A program made the position numbers and the translations under genes. From Mycolicibacterium phlei (GTDB lineage Bacteria > Actinomycetota > Actinomycetes > Mycobacteriales > Mycobacteriaceae): DNA of 64,000 nucleotides. The notes beneath the pieces are model-generated. The model made no database searches. It had not been told where the DNA came from and worked only from the letters and a program-made list of their open reading frames with translations. Numbering within the stretch: the first letter of the stretch is position 1; each line of letters begins with the position of its first letter. Positions 34,795-42,990 of the stretch are shown in pieces. Location of the stretch: positions 1,178,001-1,242,000 of the forward strand of contig NZ_CP014475.1 in the NCBI RefSeq assembly GCF_001583415.1, written 5' to 3'.

Positions 34795-35499
34795 ATGAGC
34801 ATCGAGGTGACCGCGTTCACCGACACCGGTCTGGTGCGCGACCACAACGAGGACGCGCTGCTCGTCGGCGCCTGGTCGTGTCAGGCGGCGACGGGGTCGG
34901 TGGTGCACATGCGCTTCGGCGACGACGTGCCCTTCGTCGCCGCCGTCGCCGACGGGATGGGCGGGCACGCCGGTGGTGAGCTGGCGAGCCGGCTGGCGCT
35001 GAGCGTGATCGCCGACATCGCGCCGGGCTGGGCGGGCCCGGACGACGTCGCCGACGGCCTGCAGCACGCCAACGACCAGGTGCACCAGGTGGGCCAGAAC
35101 CCCGAACTGCTCGGCATGGGCACCACGATCGCCGGGGTCTGCGCGTTCGCCGACCAGGTGGTGGTCTTCAACGTCGGCGACAGCCGCGTCTACGGCATCA
35201 GCGACGGTGTGCTGCAACAGCTCTCGGTCGACGACGCCCTTCTCGACGACCAGGGCCGTCCGACGCACCGCATCACCCAGGCGCTCGGCCAGCGGATGCC
35301 CGTCGACCCGCACCTGACCGTGCAGCCGCGCGGCGGCACCGCCTACCTGGTCTGCTCCGACGGGGTCAGCGGCATGATGTCCGACGAGGCGCTGCGCGAC
35401 GCGGTGACCGGCCCGAGCCCCGCCGAGACGATCATCGAGGCGACCCGCAAAGCCGGTGCCCAGGACAACTTCTCGTTCCTGCTGATCTCGCTGGACTAG
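34795..35499 (+). CDS. PP2C-family serine/threonine protein phosphatase
   Basis: A 234-residue PPM phosphatase domain with no membrane anchor. Metal-binding motifs are RDHNEDALL, VADGMGGHAGGE, FNVGDSRVY, LVCSDGVSGM and GAQDNFSFLL. It should remove phosphate from Ser/Thr in a Mn/Mg-dependent reaction. A strong GAGGAGGG site precedes the ATG at 34795. It ends overlapping the convergent response-regulator gene by 4 bases. A partner kinase is not in the window. Confidence 0.9.
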   Translation: MSIEVTAFTDTGLVRDHNEDALLVGAWSCQAATGSVVHMRFGDDVPFVAAVADGMGGHAGGELASRLALSVIADIAPGWAGPDDVADGLQHANDQVHQVGQNPELLGMGTTIAGVCAFADQVVVFNVGDSRVYGISDGVLQQLSVDDALLDDQGRPTHRITQALGQRMPVDPHLTVQPRGGTAYLVCSDGVSGMMSDEALRDAVTGPSPAETIIEATRKAGAQDNFSFLLISLD

Positions 35500-36158
35500 A
35501 GCTCGTCGACGTCGAGCAGGCCGTCCTGGATCGCCCGCGCGATCAGCGAGGCCTTCGTCGGCGCCGGCCGGCCCACCGCCGCGTACTTGGCCCGCACCCG
35601 CTGCAGGTGCGTGCGCACCGTCGACGGTTCGATGAACAGCCGCTTGGCGACCAGGTCCTTGTTCTCGGTCTGGCACCAGGCGATCAGCACCTCACGTTCG
35701 CGGGTGCTCAGCCGCGGCCGGCCCTTCAGTTCGCCGTTGCGCAGCGCCTGCGCCATGCAGGGCGCGACGTAGGGCTCCGGTGAGCGCGCGGCGTAGATCG
35801 CCTCGGCCAGGTGGTGGCCGCTCTCGGATTTCAGCACGTACGACACCGCGCCGGCGTCGAGGCTGTTGAGAATGATCTCGTCGTTGTGCAGGTGCGAGTA
35901 GACGATGACCGGGTAGCCGACGGCGCACAGCTTGCGCAGGTTGTCGAACTCCGGGGTGCGGCCCGACGGCCCGAACACGACGACGTCGATCGACGGGGAG
36001 TCGCTGGGCTGCTGGTCGAGGAACTCCTGCGGACCGGCGTAGTGCGCGACCACCTTCACCCGCGGTTGGCTGCCCGTCGCCCAGGCCTCGATGCCGACAT
36101 GGACGACGTCATGGCCGTCGACCACCGCTACAGAGACGTTTGCGTCATCCCCCGGCAC
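35496..36158 (-). CDS. LuxR/NarL-type response regulator with an atypical receiver
   Basis: A 220-residue protein. The N-terminal receiver-like domain starts VSVAVVDGHD and keeps K110 (SYVLKSE), but the usual phosphoacceptor position reads DVVVFG, so G63 stands where Asp is expected. The C-terminal LuxR helix-turn-helix is intact (LSTREREVLIAWCQTENKDL, then STVRTHLQRVRAKY). It probably works without classical phosphorylation. No histidine kinase lies next to it; the gene upstream is divergent across an AT-rich gap. Confidence 0.82.
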   Translation of the reverse strand: MPGDDANVSVAVVDGHDVVHVGIEAWATGSQPRVKVVAHYAGPQEFLDQQPSDSPSIDVVVFGPSGRTPEFDNLRKLCAVGYPVIVYSHLHNDEIILNSLDAGAVSYVLKSESGHHLAEAIYAARSPEPYVAPCMAQALRNGELKGRPRLSTREREVLIAWCQTENKDLVAKRLFIEPSTVRTHLQRVRAKYAAVGRPAPTKASLIARAIQDGLLDVDEL

Positions 36159-36543
36159 TGTCCTGACCCCCCAAGCTCCAGCTAACTCTGATCAAGATCG
36201 ATTAGATCAGCGAACCGTTCTGTGCGCAATATTTGCGATCACCGTGTAAACGCGCCCCGAACGTCGGCACCGTCAATTAGTACAATTACTTAAATAATGA
36301 CGCCATAACTCAAATATCCGGCAATGACCATACGAAACGGTTGCTGTCCGCTAATGCTCCAGCGCTGCCGACCGGGAGTGTGCCAGTCACTCAATACGCA
36401 TGTATCGGCAACTGCTGGCGCTGTGCTAAATGGGCGGCATTACAGCTGCATTGATACGCATCGGGCAAAATTTTCACTGTAGTTAAAATTGGGCGCGGTG
36501 CTCCGTGCTCGACGGGCGCGGCTCCCGATGTCAGGATCGTCGG
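36159..36543. other. AT-rich intergenic region, 385 bp
   Basis: No reading frame with support is visible here. The stretch around 36200-36480 is much richer in A and T than the rest of the window (for example attagtacaattacttaaat). It lies between two divergent genes and must hold both promoters. Such regions in mycobacteria are typical Lsr2 targets; that is inference from composition. Confidence 0.5.
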
Positions 36544-37986
36544 GTGACCCCCGAACTCGAGGCCCAGCTCGTCGAGCTCGGGTGGATCGACCTCGACGGG
36601 CAGCTCTTTCGTCAGGACCTGCCGGTGTCCACCGGCGGCACGCAGACCGTGCTCTTCGGCCGCCACGGCGCCGATCTGGCCCTGCTGGCGCCGATCGGCG
36701 ACGCCGTCGTCGACTACTCCGAGGCCCGCTACGACATCGACATCGCCGCCGACATCGTCGTCCTGGTGCACCGTTTCGCCGGCACCCCGACACTCAAGGA
36801 GATCGCCGCCGAGGCCCACGACCTGGCCGAGTACGCCAGCGGCAGAGCCGATCCGCACGAGTCGCCGACGACCGTCGTCCCGGCGCCCCCGCCCGAGGAG
36901 GCGCCGACGCAGATGGCGCCGGTGGTGGACGAGCCGACGCAGCTTGCCCCGGCCGCCGAGCCCTATGGGGCGCCGACGATGGCCGGCCCGGTCATCGAAT
37001 ACGCCTACAGCGACGAACAACCGGTCATCGAGTTCGGCTACGAGGAACCGCAACCCGAACCGGAACCCGAGGAGTCGTCGTCGCGCAGCCCGGTGCTGAT
37101 CGCCGCAGTCATCGCCGTGGCCGCCGTCGTCCTCGCCGCCGTGGTGTTCGTGCTGACCCGCGACGGATCCGACAGCGCCGCACCGGTGACCATCGGCGAG
37201 GTCGGGCCCTGCGACGTCGCCCCGCTGATGACGCCCGAGAAGCTCACCTACTCCGACCGCGGCCTGACGGTCACCACCCACATCATCCCCGGCTGCGACA
37301 GCGGTGATCTGCTGGTCAACCACGGCTACCGGATCAACGTCGTCGACGACACCGGAAAAGACGTCGCCTCAGGGGTTTTCGACCTCACCGGCACGCCGAT
37401 CGCGGTCGGCAGGAGCGGCGCCACCGTCGACTTCACGTTCCCGCCGGGCAGCTTCCTCCGCACCGCCGACACGATCAACGGTGCCGTGCGGATCATCCCG
37501 CACCGCGACAGCTACGACGGGAAACCCGACTCCGACACGGTGTCGGCCACCGCGGTGACCGCCGCCGAGCCCGGCATCCCGGAGACCGGCGACCTGGAGG
37601 CCGCGGCCGCGACGGCGCTGACCGACATCGCCGCCGCCGACCGCCAGATCCTCGACGACACCCTGCTCGACGTGTGGCAGCCCCAGCTCAGCTCGAAGCG
37701 ACCCGGCGAGGTCGCCGAGGGCATCACCTGGACCAACGCCGACGTCCTGCGCGAGCACCTGCAGCTGCGCGGCCGGCATCCGAACGCGCGGCTGGTGTGG
37801 TCGGGCGACTGGCCGGTCTACAGCGACCCCACCTGGTGGGTCACCGTCGCCGGCGTGCCGTTCGACAGCGCCGACGGGGCGCTGGGCTGGTGCGCCGACC
37901 AGCAGTACGACGCGGAGCACTGCCTGGCGAAGATGCTCAGCCAGACCCGCGGCAGCGACGGCACGGCCGTGCCGCAGGGACGCTAG
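36544..37986 (+). CDS. Single-pass membrane protein of unknown function (480 aa)
   Basis: A 480-residue protein. The first 100 residues form a soluble domain (TPELEAQLVELGWIDLDGQL). A Pro/Glu/Gln-rich linker follows, then one membrane helix near residue 185 (SPVLIAAVIAVAAVVLAAVV). About 270 extracytoplasmic residues have paired cysteines (VGPCDVAP, IPGCDSG, LGWCADQQYDAEHC). A GTG at 36544 was chosen. The region upstream is AT-rich. I do not recognise the family; the arrangement resembles mycobacterial cell-envelope proteins that sense or bind something outside. Confidence 0.7.
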   Translation: MTPELEAQLVELGWIDLDGQLFRQDLPVSTGGTQTVLFGRHGADLALLAPIGDAVVDYSEARYDIDIAADIVVLVHRFAGTPTLKEIAAEAHDLAEYASGRADPHESPTTVVPAPPPEEAPTQMAPVVDEPTQLAPAAEPYGAPTMAGPVIEYAYSDEQPVIEFGYEEPQPEPEPEESSSRSPVLIAAVIAVAAVVLAAVVFVLTRDGSDSAAPVTIGEVGPCDVAPLMTPEKLTYSDRGLTVTTHIIPGCDSGDLLVNHGYRINVVDDTGKDVASGVFDLTGTPIAVGRSGATVDFTFPPGSFLRTADTINGAVRIIPHRDSYDGKPDSDTVSATAVTAAEPGIPETGDLEAAAATALTDIAAADRQILDDTLLDVWQPQLSSKRPGEVAEGITWTNADVLREHLQLRGRHPNARLVWSGDWPVYSDPTWWVTVAGVPFDSADGALGWCADQQYDAEHCLAKMLSQTRGSDGTAVPQGR

Positions 37987-37996
37987 ACCTGCTGCG

Positions 37997-38968
37997 TCAC
38001 AACCAGTCTCGGCGTTTGAACATCACGTACAGCAGGATTACCAGCCCGGCGATCAGCGCCGAGCTGGTGACGAACCCGCCGACGGTGTCGACGCCGGGGA
38101 AGACCAGGTTCTGGCCGTAGAAGCCGGTGATGGCGGTCGGCACCGCGATGATCGCCGCCCAGCCGGTCAGCTTCTTCATCACCGTGTTCAGCCGGGCGTC
38201 CTGCAGCGACAGGCTGGTCTCGAAGACGGTGGTGATCATGTCGCGCAGCGACTCCGTCCACTCCGCGGCGCGCAGCACGTGGTCGTAGAGGTCGGCGTAG
38301 AGCGGGTCGAGTTCGGGGGAGATCTGGTGGTCGGCGCGGCGGTGCTGGATCGCGTTGACCACCTCGCGCATCGGCAGCACGACGCGGCGCAGCTGCACGA
38401 GATCCTTGCGCAACCGGTAGGTCTGTTTCTGGAACTCGCCTGTGGGCGGGTGCTCCTCGAACAGCTCGTCCTCGAGGGCCTCGATCGCGTCGTCGAGGCG
38501 CTGCACCGCGTCGAAGTGGCTGTCGACGACGACGTCGAGCAGGCCGTGCACCAGCGCGCCGACGCCGAACTCCTGACCGCCGAGCTCGTCGAACCGCCGG
38601 GACACCTGATCCATGTCGAAGTCGGCCGACAACCGCACCGTGACCAGCCCGCGTGGCAGCACGAAACCCGAGATGCGGTGCGCGGCAACCGATGTGCCGT
38701 TCGGCGTGACGGCGTAAACGGTGTAGAAGGTGTGGGTGCGGTAGACGACGGCCTTGGTCCGCTCGGACTCGGCGATGGCGTCCTCGACGGCCCAGTCGTT
38801 GAGCCCGATCTCGGCGGCGAGCTGCTTGAGCGTCTCGTGGCTCGGGTCGAAGATGTCACACCAGACCAGCGTGTCGTCCTCGGCGAGGTAGTCGGCCATC
38901 GCGGCGAAGTCGAAGTCGTCGACGGGTTTGCCGGAACGCCACACCCGGCCGCGGATCTTGGTGGTCAT
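37997..38968 (-). CDS. CorA-family magnesium/cobalt transporter
   Basis: A 323-residue CorA-type channel. A long soluble domain with coiled-coil helices (LDDAIEALEDELFEEHPP, YRLRKDLVQLRRVVLPMREV) precedes two C-terminal membrane helices. The loop motif between them reads YGQN rather than the canonical YGMN, a variant I believe is common in actinobacterial CorA-like proteins. It ends in basic residues (FKRRDW), as is typical. It is convergent with the 480-aa membrane protein gene. Confidence 0.88.
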   Translation of the reverse strand: MTTKIRGRVWRSGKPVDDFDFAAMADYLAEDDTLVWCDIFDPSHETLKQLAAEIGLNDWAVEDAIAESERTKAVVYRTHTFYTVYAVTPNGTSVAAHRISGFVLPRGLVTVRLSADFDMDQVSRRFDELGGQEFGVGALVHGLLDVVVDSHFDAVQRLDDAIEALEDELFEEHPPTGEFQKQTYRLRKDLVQLRRVVLPMREVVNAIQHRRADHQISPELDPLYADLYDHVLRAAEWTESLRDMITTVFETSLSLQDARLNTVMKKLTGWAAIIAVPTAITGFYGQNLVFPGVDTVGGFVTSSALIAGLVILLYVMFKRRDWL

Positions 38969-38991
38969 CGCACCATCATGCTGTCTTTTCG

Positions 38992-39044
38992 GCGATTTCG
39001 GTGTAGACCGTTGCGCTGGGCGCGACTAACTACACCGAAATCGC
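38992..39044. repeat. Intergenic palindrome, 15-bp arms
   Basis: GCGATTTCGGTGTAG (38992-39006) and its exact reverse complement (39030-39044) enclose a 23-base loop. It fills the gap between the CorA start and the echA3 end. The arms differ from the family A palindromes. Confidence 0.85.
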
Positions 39045-39049
39045 GGGGG

Positions 39050-39745
39050 TTAGAGCAGGGTGAACTCGGTTGGCAAGCTCTCGATCCCGGCGCGGATACC
39101 CTTGAGTACGTCCCCGCGCGCCTTGAGCTTGCTGTCCCGGTGCGCGCGGGTGTGGATGGTCTTGGCGGCCTCGGCGGCGAACTCCTGGGCCCGGGCGACG
39201 ACGCGGTCGGCCTCGACGATCTCGTCCAGCCAGCCCGCCGCGATCGCGGCGTCGCCGGTGAACGTCGTCGCCAGCGCGTTCGCCCGCTGATACGCCGCCG
39301 GCGTCAGTCGGTACTTCATGATCTCCAGCGCCGCGTACGGCATCGTCATGCCGATCGCCACCTCGATGGCCTGGCAGCGGGTCTTCGGCTGGCCCACCAG
39401 GTGATCGCCGGCCAGCAGCAGGAAGCCACCCATCGCGATCGCCGGGCCCGTCGCCGCCATGACCACCGGCGCCCGGAACGACAGCAGCCGTGCCGCCAGC
39501 TCGAACCCGCCCGACAGCATCTGCAGCGACTTCTCCTTGTCGCCGGACTGAAAGACCTCCAGGTCGAACCCGCCGCTGAACACCCGCCCGTTGCCGGCCA
39601 GCACGAGGGCCTTGACCTCGTCGGCCTCGGCGCGGTCGAGGGCCTCGTTGAGCGCGGCCTGCATGGCCAGACCGAGGACGTTGACCTTGCCGTCGTCCAT
39701 GGTCAGCGTCGCGACGGTGTCGGTGAGTTCGTAGCCAACGGTCAT
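39050..39745 (-). CDS. echA3: Enoyl-CoA hydratase/isomerase family protein EchA3
   Basis: A 231-residue crotonase-fold protein, the length I recall for M. tuberculosis EchA3 (Rv0632c), which also lies near recBCD. Family segments are MDDGKVNVLG, NGRVFSGGFDLEVF (first oxyanion-hole strand) and GPAIAMGGFLLLAGDH (second). The usual catalytic Glu pair of true hydratases is not evident, so the reaction is uncertain. A palindrome lies on each side. Confidence 0.85.
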   Translation of the reverse strand: MTVGYELTDTVATLTMDDGKVNVLGLAMQAALNEALDRAEADEVKALVLAGNGRVFSGGFDLEVFQSGDKEKSLQMLSGGFELAARLLSFRAPVVMAATGPAIAMGGFLLLAGDHLVGQPKTRCQAIEVAIGMTMPYAALEIMKYRLTPAAYQRANALATTFTGDAAIAAGWLDEIVEADRVVARAQEFAAEAAKTIHTRAHRDSKLKARGDVLKGIRAGIESLPTEFTLL

Positions 39746-39921
39746 GCCATCTCCTTAAAGCGCTGAATCCGATCGATGGTACGAAACCGGTCCGGGTTGG
39801 AGTAGCGCACTACTCACGACAGCGGTGCGGGGGTGTTCGTAGCGTTGCAGTCGGCCCGGTAGCGAGGGGTTGCCGGGCCACACTCGACCGTCAAGCGCCG
39901 TATAAGCGTCGTCAAGCGTCG

Positions 39922-39978
39922 CGAGTTCTACACCTGGGCTGTGCTCAGCCGAAAATCACGACCGTGGTGTAGAACTCG
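39922..39978. repeat. Dispersed palindrome family A, copy 3 (diverged)
   Basis: Arms 39922-39938 (CGAGTTCTACACCTGGG) and 39962-39978 pair over the outer 13 bases and then mismatch. The inner sequence TCAGCCGAAAATCACGAC resembles copy 2. It lies in the 268-base gap between echA3 and the following hypothetical gene; nothing else is visible in that gap. Confidence 0.85.
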
Positions 39979-40013
39979 GCGCAAAAGAGCGCAAAGAGCG
40001 CAAAAACTAAGGC

Positions 40014-40898
40014 CTAGGTTTCGACCAGGCGGTGCCGCGGCCGGTGGCCGTTGTGCACCCGGTTGATGATCTGGGTGTGGGCCTCTTCGAACTCGGCGTC
40101 GATGTCGACCGCGGCGACCGGCGGCGGTGGCGGCGGCGGTGGTGAAGGCCGCTGCGGCGCTTCGTATTCGGCGCGGTAACGCTCGCGCAGCTCCTCGGCG
40201 GCGGCGCGCACCTGGTTGATCTCCTTGCGCAGCACCTCTTCGCGGCTCTCCTTGACCGCGTAGTGGTAGTACGTCAGCAGATGGCGCAGCAGCTCGAGCT
40301 TCTGCTTCTCCTGGCGGGCCAGGTCGTGGGTGGTGAGCAGCTCAAGGCGTTCGACCGGATGCAGTGTCGCCCAGTCCAGCACCGCCGTGGAGCGGAACTT
40401 GTCGCGGCGGCGTTTGCGCTTGGGATCCTTCGGCTGCGCGTAGTAGGTGACCGCGCCGTCGAAGCGCGATGCGATGGCCTCGCCCAACTCTTTTCGGTCC
40501 AGCGCCGAGTCCCACACGATGCGCCACTCCTGGTTGGGTGCCAGGTAGGGGATCAGTGCGGGCAGGTTGAGCGGAACGATGTCGAGGTAGCGGCCGTCGT
40601 GGTAGGAGTTCTCGTATTTGGCGACGGTCGGCGGGTTGGGGAACTCGAAGCGGATGTCGTAGGCCGGGGTGCGGCCGAAGTTCTTGACGACGAGCTCGAT
40701 CAGGTGCCAGTCGTCGGCGGCCGGCTCCATGAACATCGCGACGTTGGGCTGCATGAGCTCGGCGCTCTGCTTCTTGGCCCGCTGGTACTGCCGCCAGGCG
40801 TAGATCAGCGCGATGACCCCGACCACGACGGCCACCCACGCGGCGATGGCCGTCCACATCCCCGACGACAGCCCGAGCAGTTTGCTATCCGCGTCCAC
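40014..40898 (-). CDS. Membrane-anchored hypothetical protein (294 aa)
   Basis: A 294-residue protein with one N-terminal membrane helix (WTAIAAWVAVVVGVIALIYA) followed by a basic stretch (RQYQRAKKQ). The middle is a soluble domain of about 170 residues rich in Tyr, Arg and Lys. A helical segment (KEINQVRAAAEELRERYRAE) and a polyproline run (PSPPPPPPPP) follow. I do not recognise a family. The domain after the helix resembles immunity-type or DUF modules of membrane stress proteins only loosely. Confidence 0.65.
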   Translation of the reverse strand: MDADSKLLGLSSGMWTAIAAWVAVVVGVIALIYAWRQYQRAKKQSAELMQPNVAMFMEPAADDWHLIELVVKNFGRTPAYDIRFEFPNPPTVAKYENSYHDGRYLDIVPLNLPALIPYLAPNQEWRIVWDSALDRKELGEAIASRFDGAVTYYAQPKDPKRKRRRDKFRSTAVLDWATLHPVERLELLTTHDLARQEKQKLELLRHLLTYYHYAVKESREEVLRKEINQVRAAAEELRERYRAEYEAPQRPSPPPPPPPPVAAVDIDAEFEEAHTQIINRVHNGHRPRHRLVET

Positions 40899-40986
40899 GT
40901 CTGGCAGTAAACCACGGTTGAGGCGCTTTCACACCGTCCGCGATATTTGCCCGACGGTCAATATGTTGCTGGCCGAGCGCTCGGAA

Positions 40987-41973
40987 TCAGTGCGCGCTGA
41001 GCAGCAGCTCGGCGGGCGTCGTTGCCGCCACCGGGGTCTCGGCCCACTTCGGGTCCGCCCACTGCACCGACTCCGGCAGCCGGCGCCAGTAGTCCGGGTG
41101 CTCGCGCAGATACCGTTCGACGCTGTCGTGCACCGTCGCACCCTCCGGCACCGTGCGCAACCCGATCGTCGGCGGCGTCTCGGTCAGCGCGTCGTCGACC
41201 GTGGGCCGGTGCAGCAGCGCGCGCCGCGCCGCCGGGATCGCCAGCCCCGCGCCGATCGCCCCGGACAGCACCCAGTCGAACGCGATGGACGCCAGCGGTG
41301 CGCACGCCCCCGCGCCGCCGACGATGTCGCGCGATGCGCCGCGGAACCACTGCTCGTCGACGCGCTCGCAGTCGACCAGCCGCTCACCGGGCAGGCCGTC
41401 GATCGCCAGGGCGTGGCGGCCCATCTCGACGTTGGTCATCGGAATCGGCATCGCGCAGCGGGAGAAGCCCGGGATCGTCGTGGTGTCCCACAGGCCCAGG
41501 AACCACACCGGGATTCCCGCGCGCTGCTTCTCCATCAGCTGGTCGGCCAGGCTGCGCACCCGCTCCCAGTCGTCGGCGGCGCGCTTGGTGGGCGGCAGGG
41601 CATACGCGGCCATCGACTCCATCAGGTCCGGCAGCACCCCGACGATGTTGAGCAGCCGGGTCAGCGTCTGCGCGCAGTAGGCGCCGCGGCCCCCGCCGAA
41701 CATGTACACCCGGTCGCCTGGCTCCCAGTGGTCGACCAGGAACTGGTAGGCCGAGGTGATCGTCGCGCGGGCCTCGTCGGCGGCCGCGGTACGCCACCGC
41801 AGCCGCGCCAGCCCGGTCCGCGGTGCGGGGCCGGGGTGGTACCAGAGCATCTGGTCGGGGCGCTCGTCGAGCAGACGGAAGACTCGGCCGGTGTTGGTGA
41901 TCGCGGCCGTCGGATCCCCGGACGGCCGCGCAGAAGCGCGCGCGGTGTCAAAGCACAGCACCAGCTTCTTCAC
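40987..41973 (-). CDS. DUF2235 (alpha/beta hydrolase-like) protein lacking the nucleophile
   Basis: A 328-residue protein with the DUF2235 layout: an early KLVLCFDT strand, VYMFGGGRGAYCAQTLTRLL where active members read GFSRGAYxAR, then WFLGLWDTTTIP and GRHALAIDG. Active DUF2235 enzymes, including type VI phospholipase effectors, use the Ser of G-x-S-R-G-A; here residue 95 is Gly. The fold is probably kept without hydrolase activity. There is no signal peptide. It is not linked to a secretion system in this window. Confidence 0.75.
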   Translation of the reverse strand: MKKLVLCFDTARASARPSGDPTAAITNTGRVFRLLDERPDQMLWYHPGPAPRTGLARLRWRTAAADEARATITSAYQFLVDHWEPGDRVYMFGGGRGAYCAQTLTRLLNIVGVLPDLMESMAAYALPPTKRAADDWERVRSLADQLMEKQRAGIPVWFLGLWDTTTIPGFSRCAMPIPMTNVEMGRHALAIDGLPGERLVDCERVDEQWFRGASRDIVGGAGACAPLASIAFDWVLSGAIGAGLAIPAARRALLHRPTVDDALTETPPTIGLRTVPEGATVHDSVERYLREHPDYWRRLPESVQWADPKWAETPVAATTPAELLLSAH

Positions 41974-42191
41974 GACATTTCCCCCGCAAACAAGAAATTG
42001 ACGACTGCGTTACAGTCTGCCTAAATCTTCTGATCTTGTCTACGCCTTTAGTTAACCGAAAGCAACGAATTTCGCGGGGGCCCTTGACGAGGCAAAAACC
42101 CTGGTCAGGCGTGCATTCGGGTGGTGCGACGAGTACCTGCCGGTGAAGGGTTCTGGGCGCCGGGGTGGCTGCTACCCGGCGGCCGGAAATC

Positions 42192-42881
42192 TCAGGACAG
42201 CCGGATCTTCACGCCCGGGCTGGCCGGATCCGCGCGCAGCGCGAGGATCTCGGGCACGGTGGCCGGCGGCACGTCGTAGGCGACGCCGACGTGGGCCTCG
42301 GCGCCCGGTGGGATCTCGACGTAGCCGCCGTTGACGTAGAGCGACGCCTCGTCGTCGATGGCGTAGGCGGTGCCGCCGGCGTGCAGGGTCTGCAGGGTGC
42401 CGTGGAAGTGCGCGGTCGCGCCGCCGATGTTGACCACCGCCAGCCGCACCACGATGTACTGCCCGATCGCGGTCTTCTCCGCTGGCTCCTCGGTCGACGA
42501 GACCGTCGTCCCCACCTCGATCTCGTCGACGCGGAACGCGAACGGCCCGTCCACCCACTCGCCGTGCGGGGCCGCCAGGTCGGGAGTCGGCGCGGCCTGC
42601 GGGGCGACGGCCGGGCCGGCGGGGGAGGGCGCGCTCACGGCGATGTCGCGGCCCCCGGCCTGCGACACCAGCGTGTAGATGACCGCCACGGTCAGCGCGA
42701 CCAGCAGCGCCGTGCACACGGTGAACCACCGGATCAACAGCGTGCGCCGTCGCTCCAGTTCGGCGACCGTGGCCACATCCTCGGCGGACCGGGAGGCCGT
42801 CCACGCCGAGCCGTCCCAGTACCGTTCACCGCCGGAGCCGTCGGAGTACCACCCCGCCGGCGTCTCCAGCGCTTTTGTCAT
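42192..42881 (-). CDS. DUF2510-DUF4352 membrane protein
   Basis: A 229-residue protein. The N-terminal DUF2510 motif is clear (PAGWYSDGSGGERYWDGSAW). One membrane helix follows (WFTVCTALLVALTVAVIYTL), then a Pro/Ala linker. A C-terminal DUF4352-type Ig-like domain comes last, with FRVDEIEVGTTV, QYIVVRLAVVNIG and DDEASLYVNGGYVEIPPG. DUF4352 domains are typical of extracytoplasmic lipoproteins and membrane proteins of unknown function. The 218-base gap after the DUF2235 start holds nothing recognisable. Confidence 0.82.
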   Translation of the reverse strand: MTKALETPAGWYSDGSGGERYWDGSAWTASRSAEDVATVAELERRRTLLIRWFTVCTALLVALTVAVIYTLVSQAGGRDIAVSAPSPAGPAVAPQAAPTPDLAAPHGEWVDGPFAFRVDEIEVGTTVSSTEEPAEKTAIGQYIVVRLAVVNIGGATAHFHGTLQTLHAGGTAYAIDDEASLYVNGGYVEIPPGAEAHVGVAYDVPPATVPEILALRADPASPGVKIRLS

Positions 42882-42990
42882 CGAAAACGTCCTCCCCGTA
42901 CCTGCGCGTGTGCGTGGGCAAACCGGAGAATAACGGCCTAACTCCGCTTATGCGGCATTTAATTTACCGCGTTGTCGTTTAAGCAAAGAT

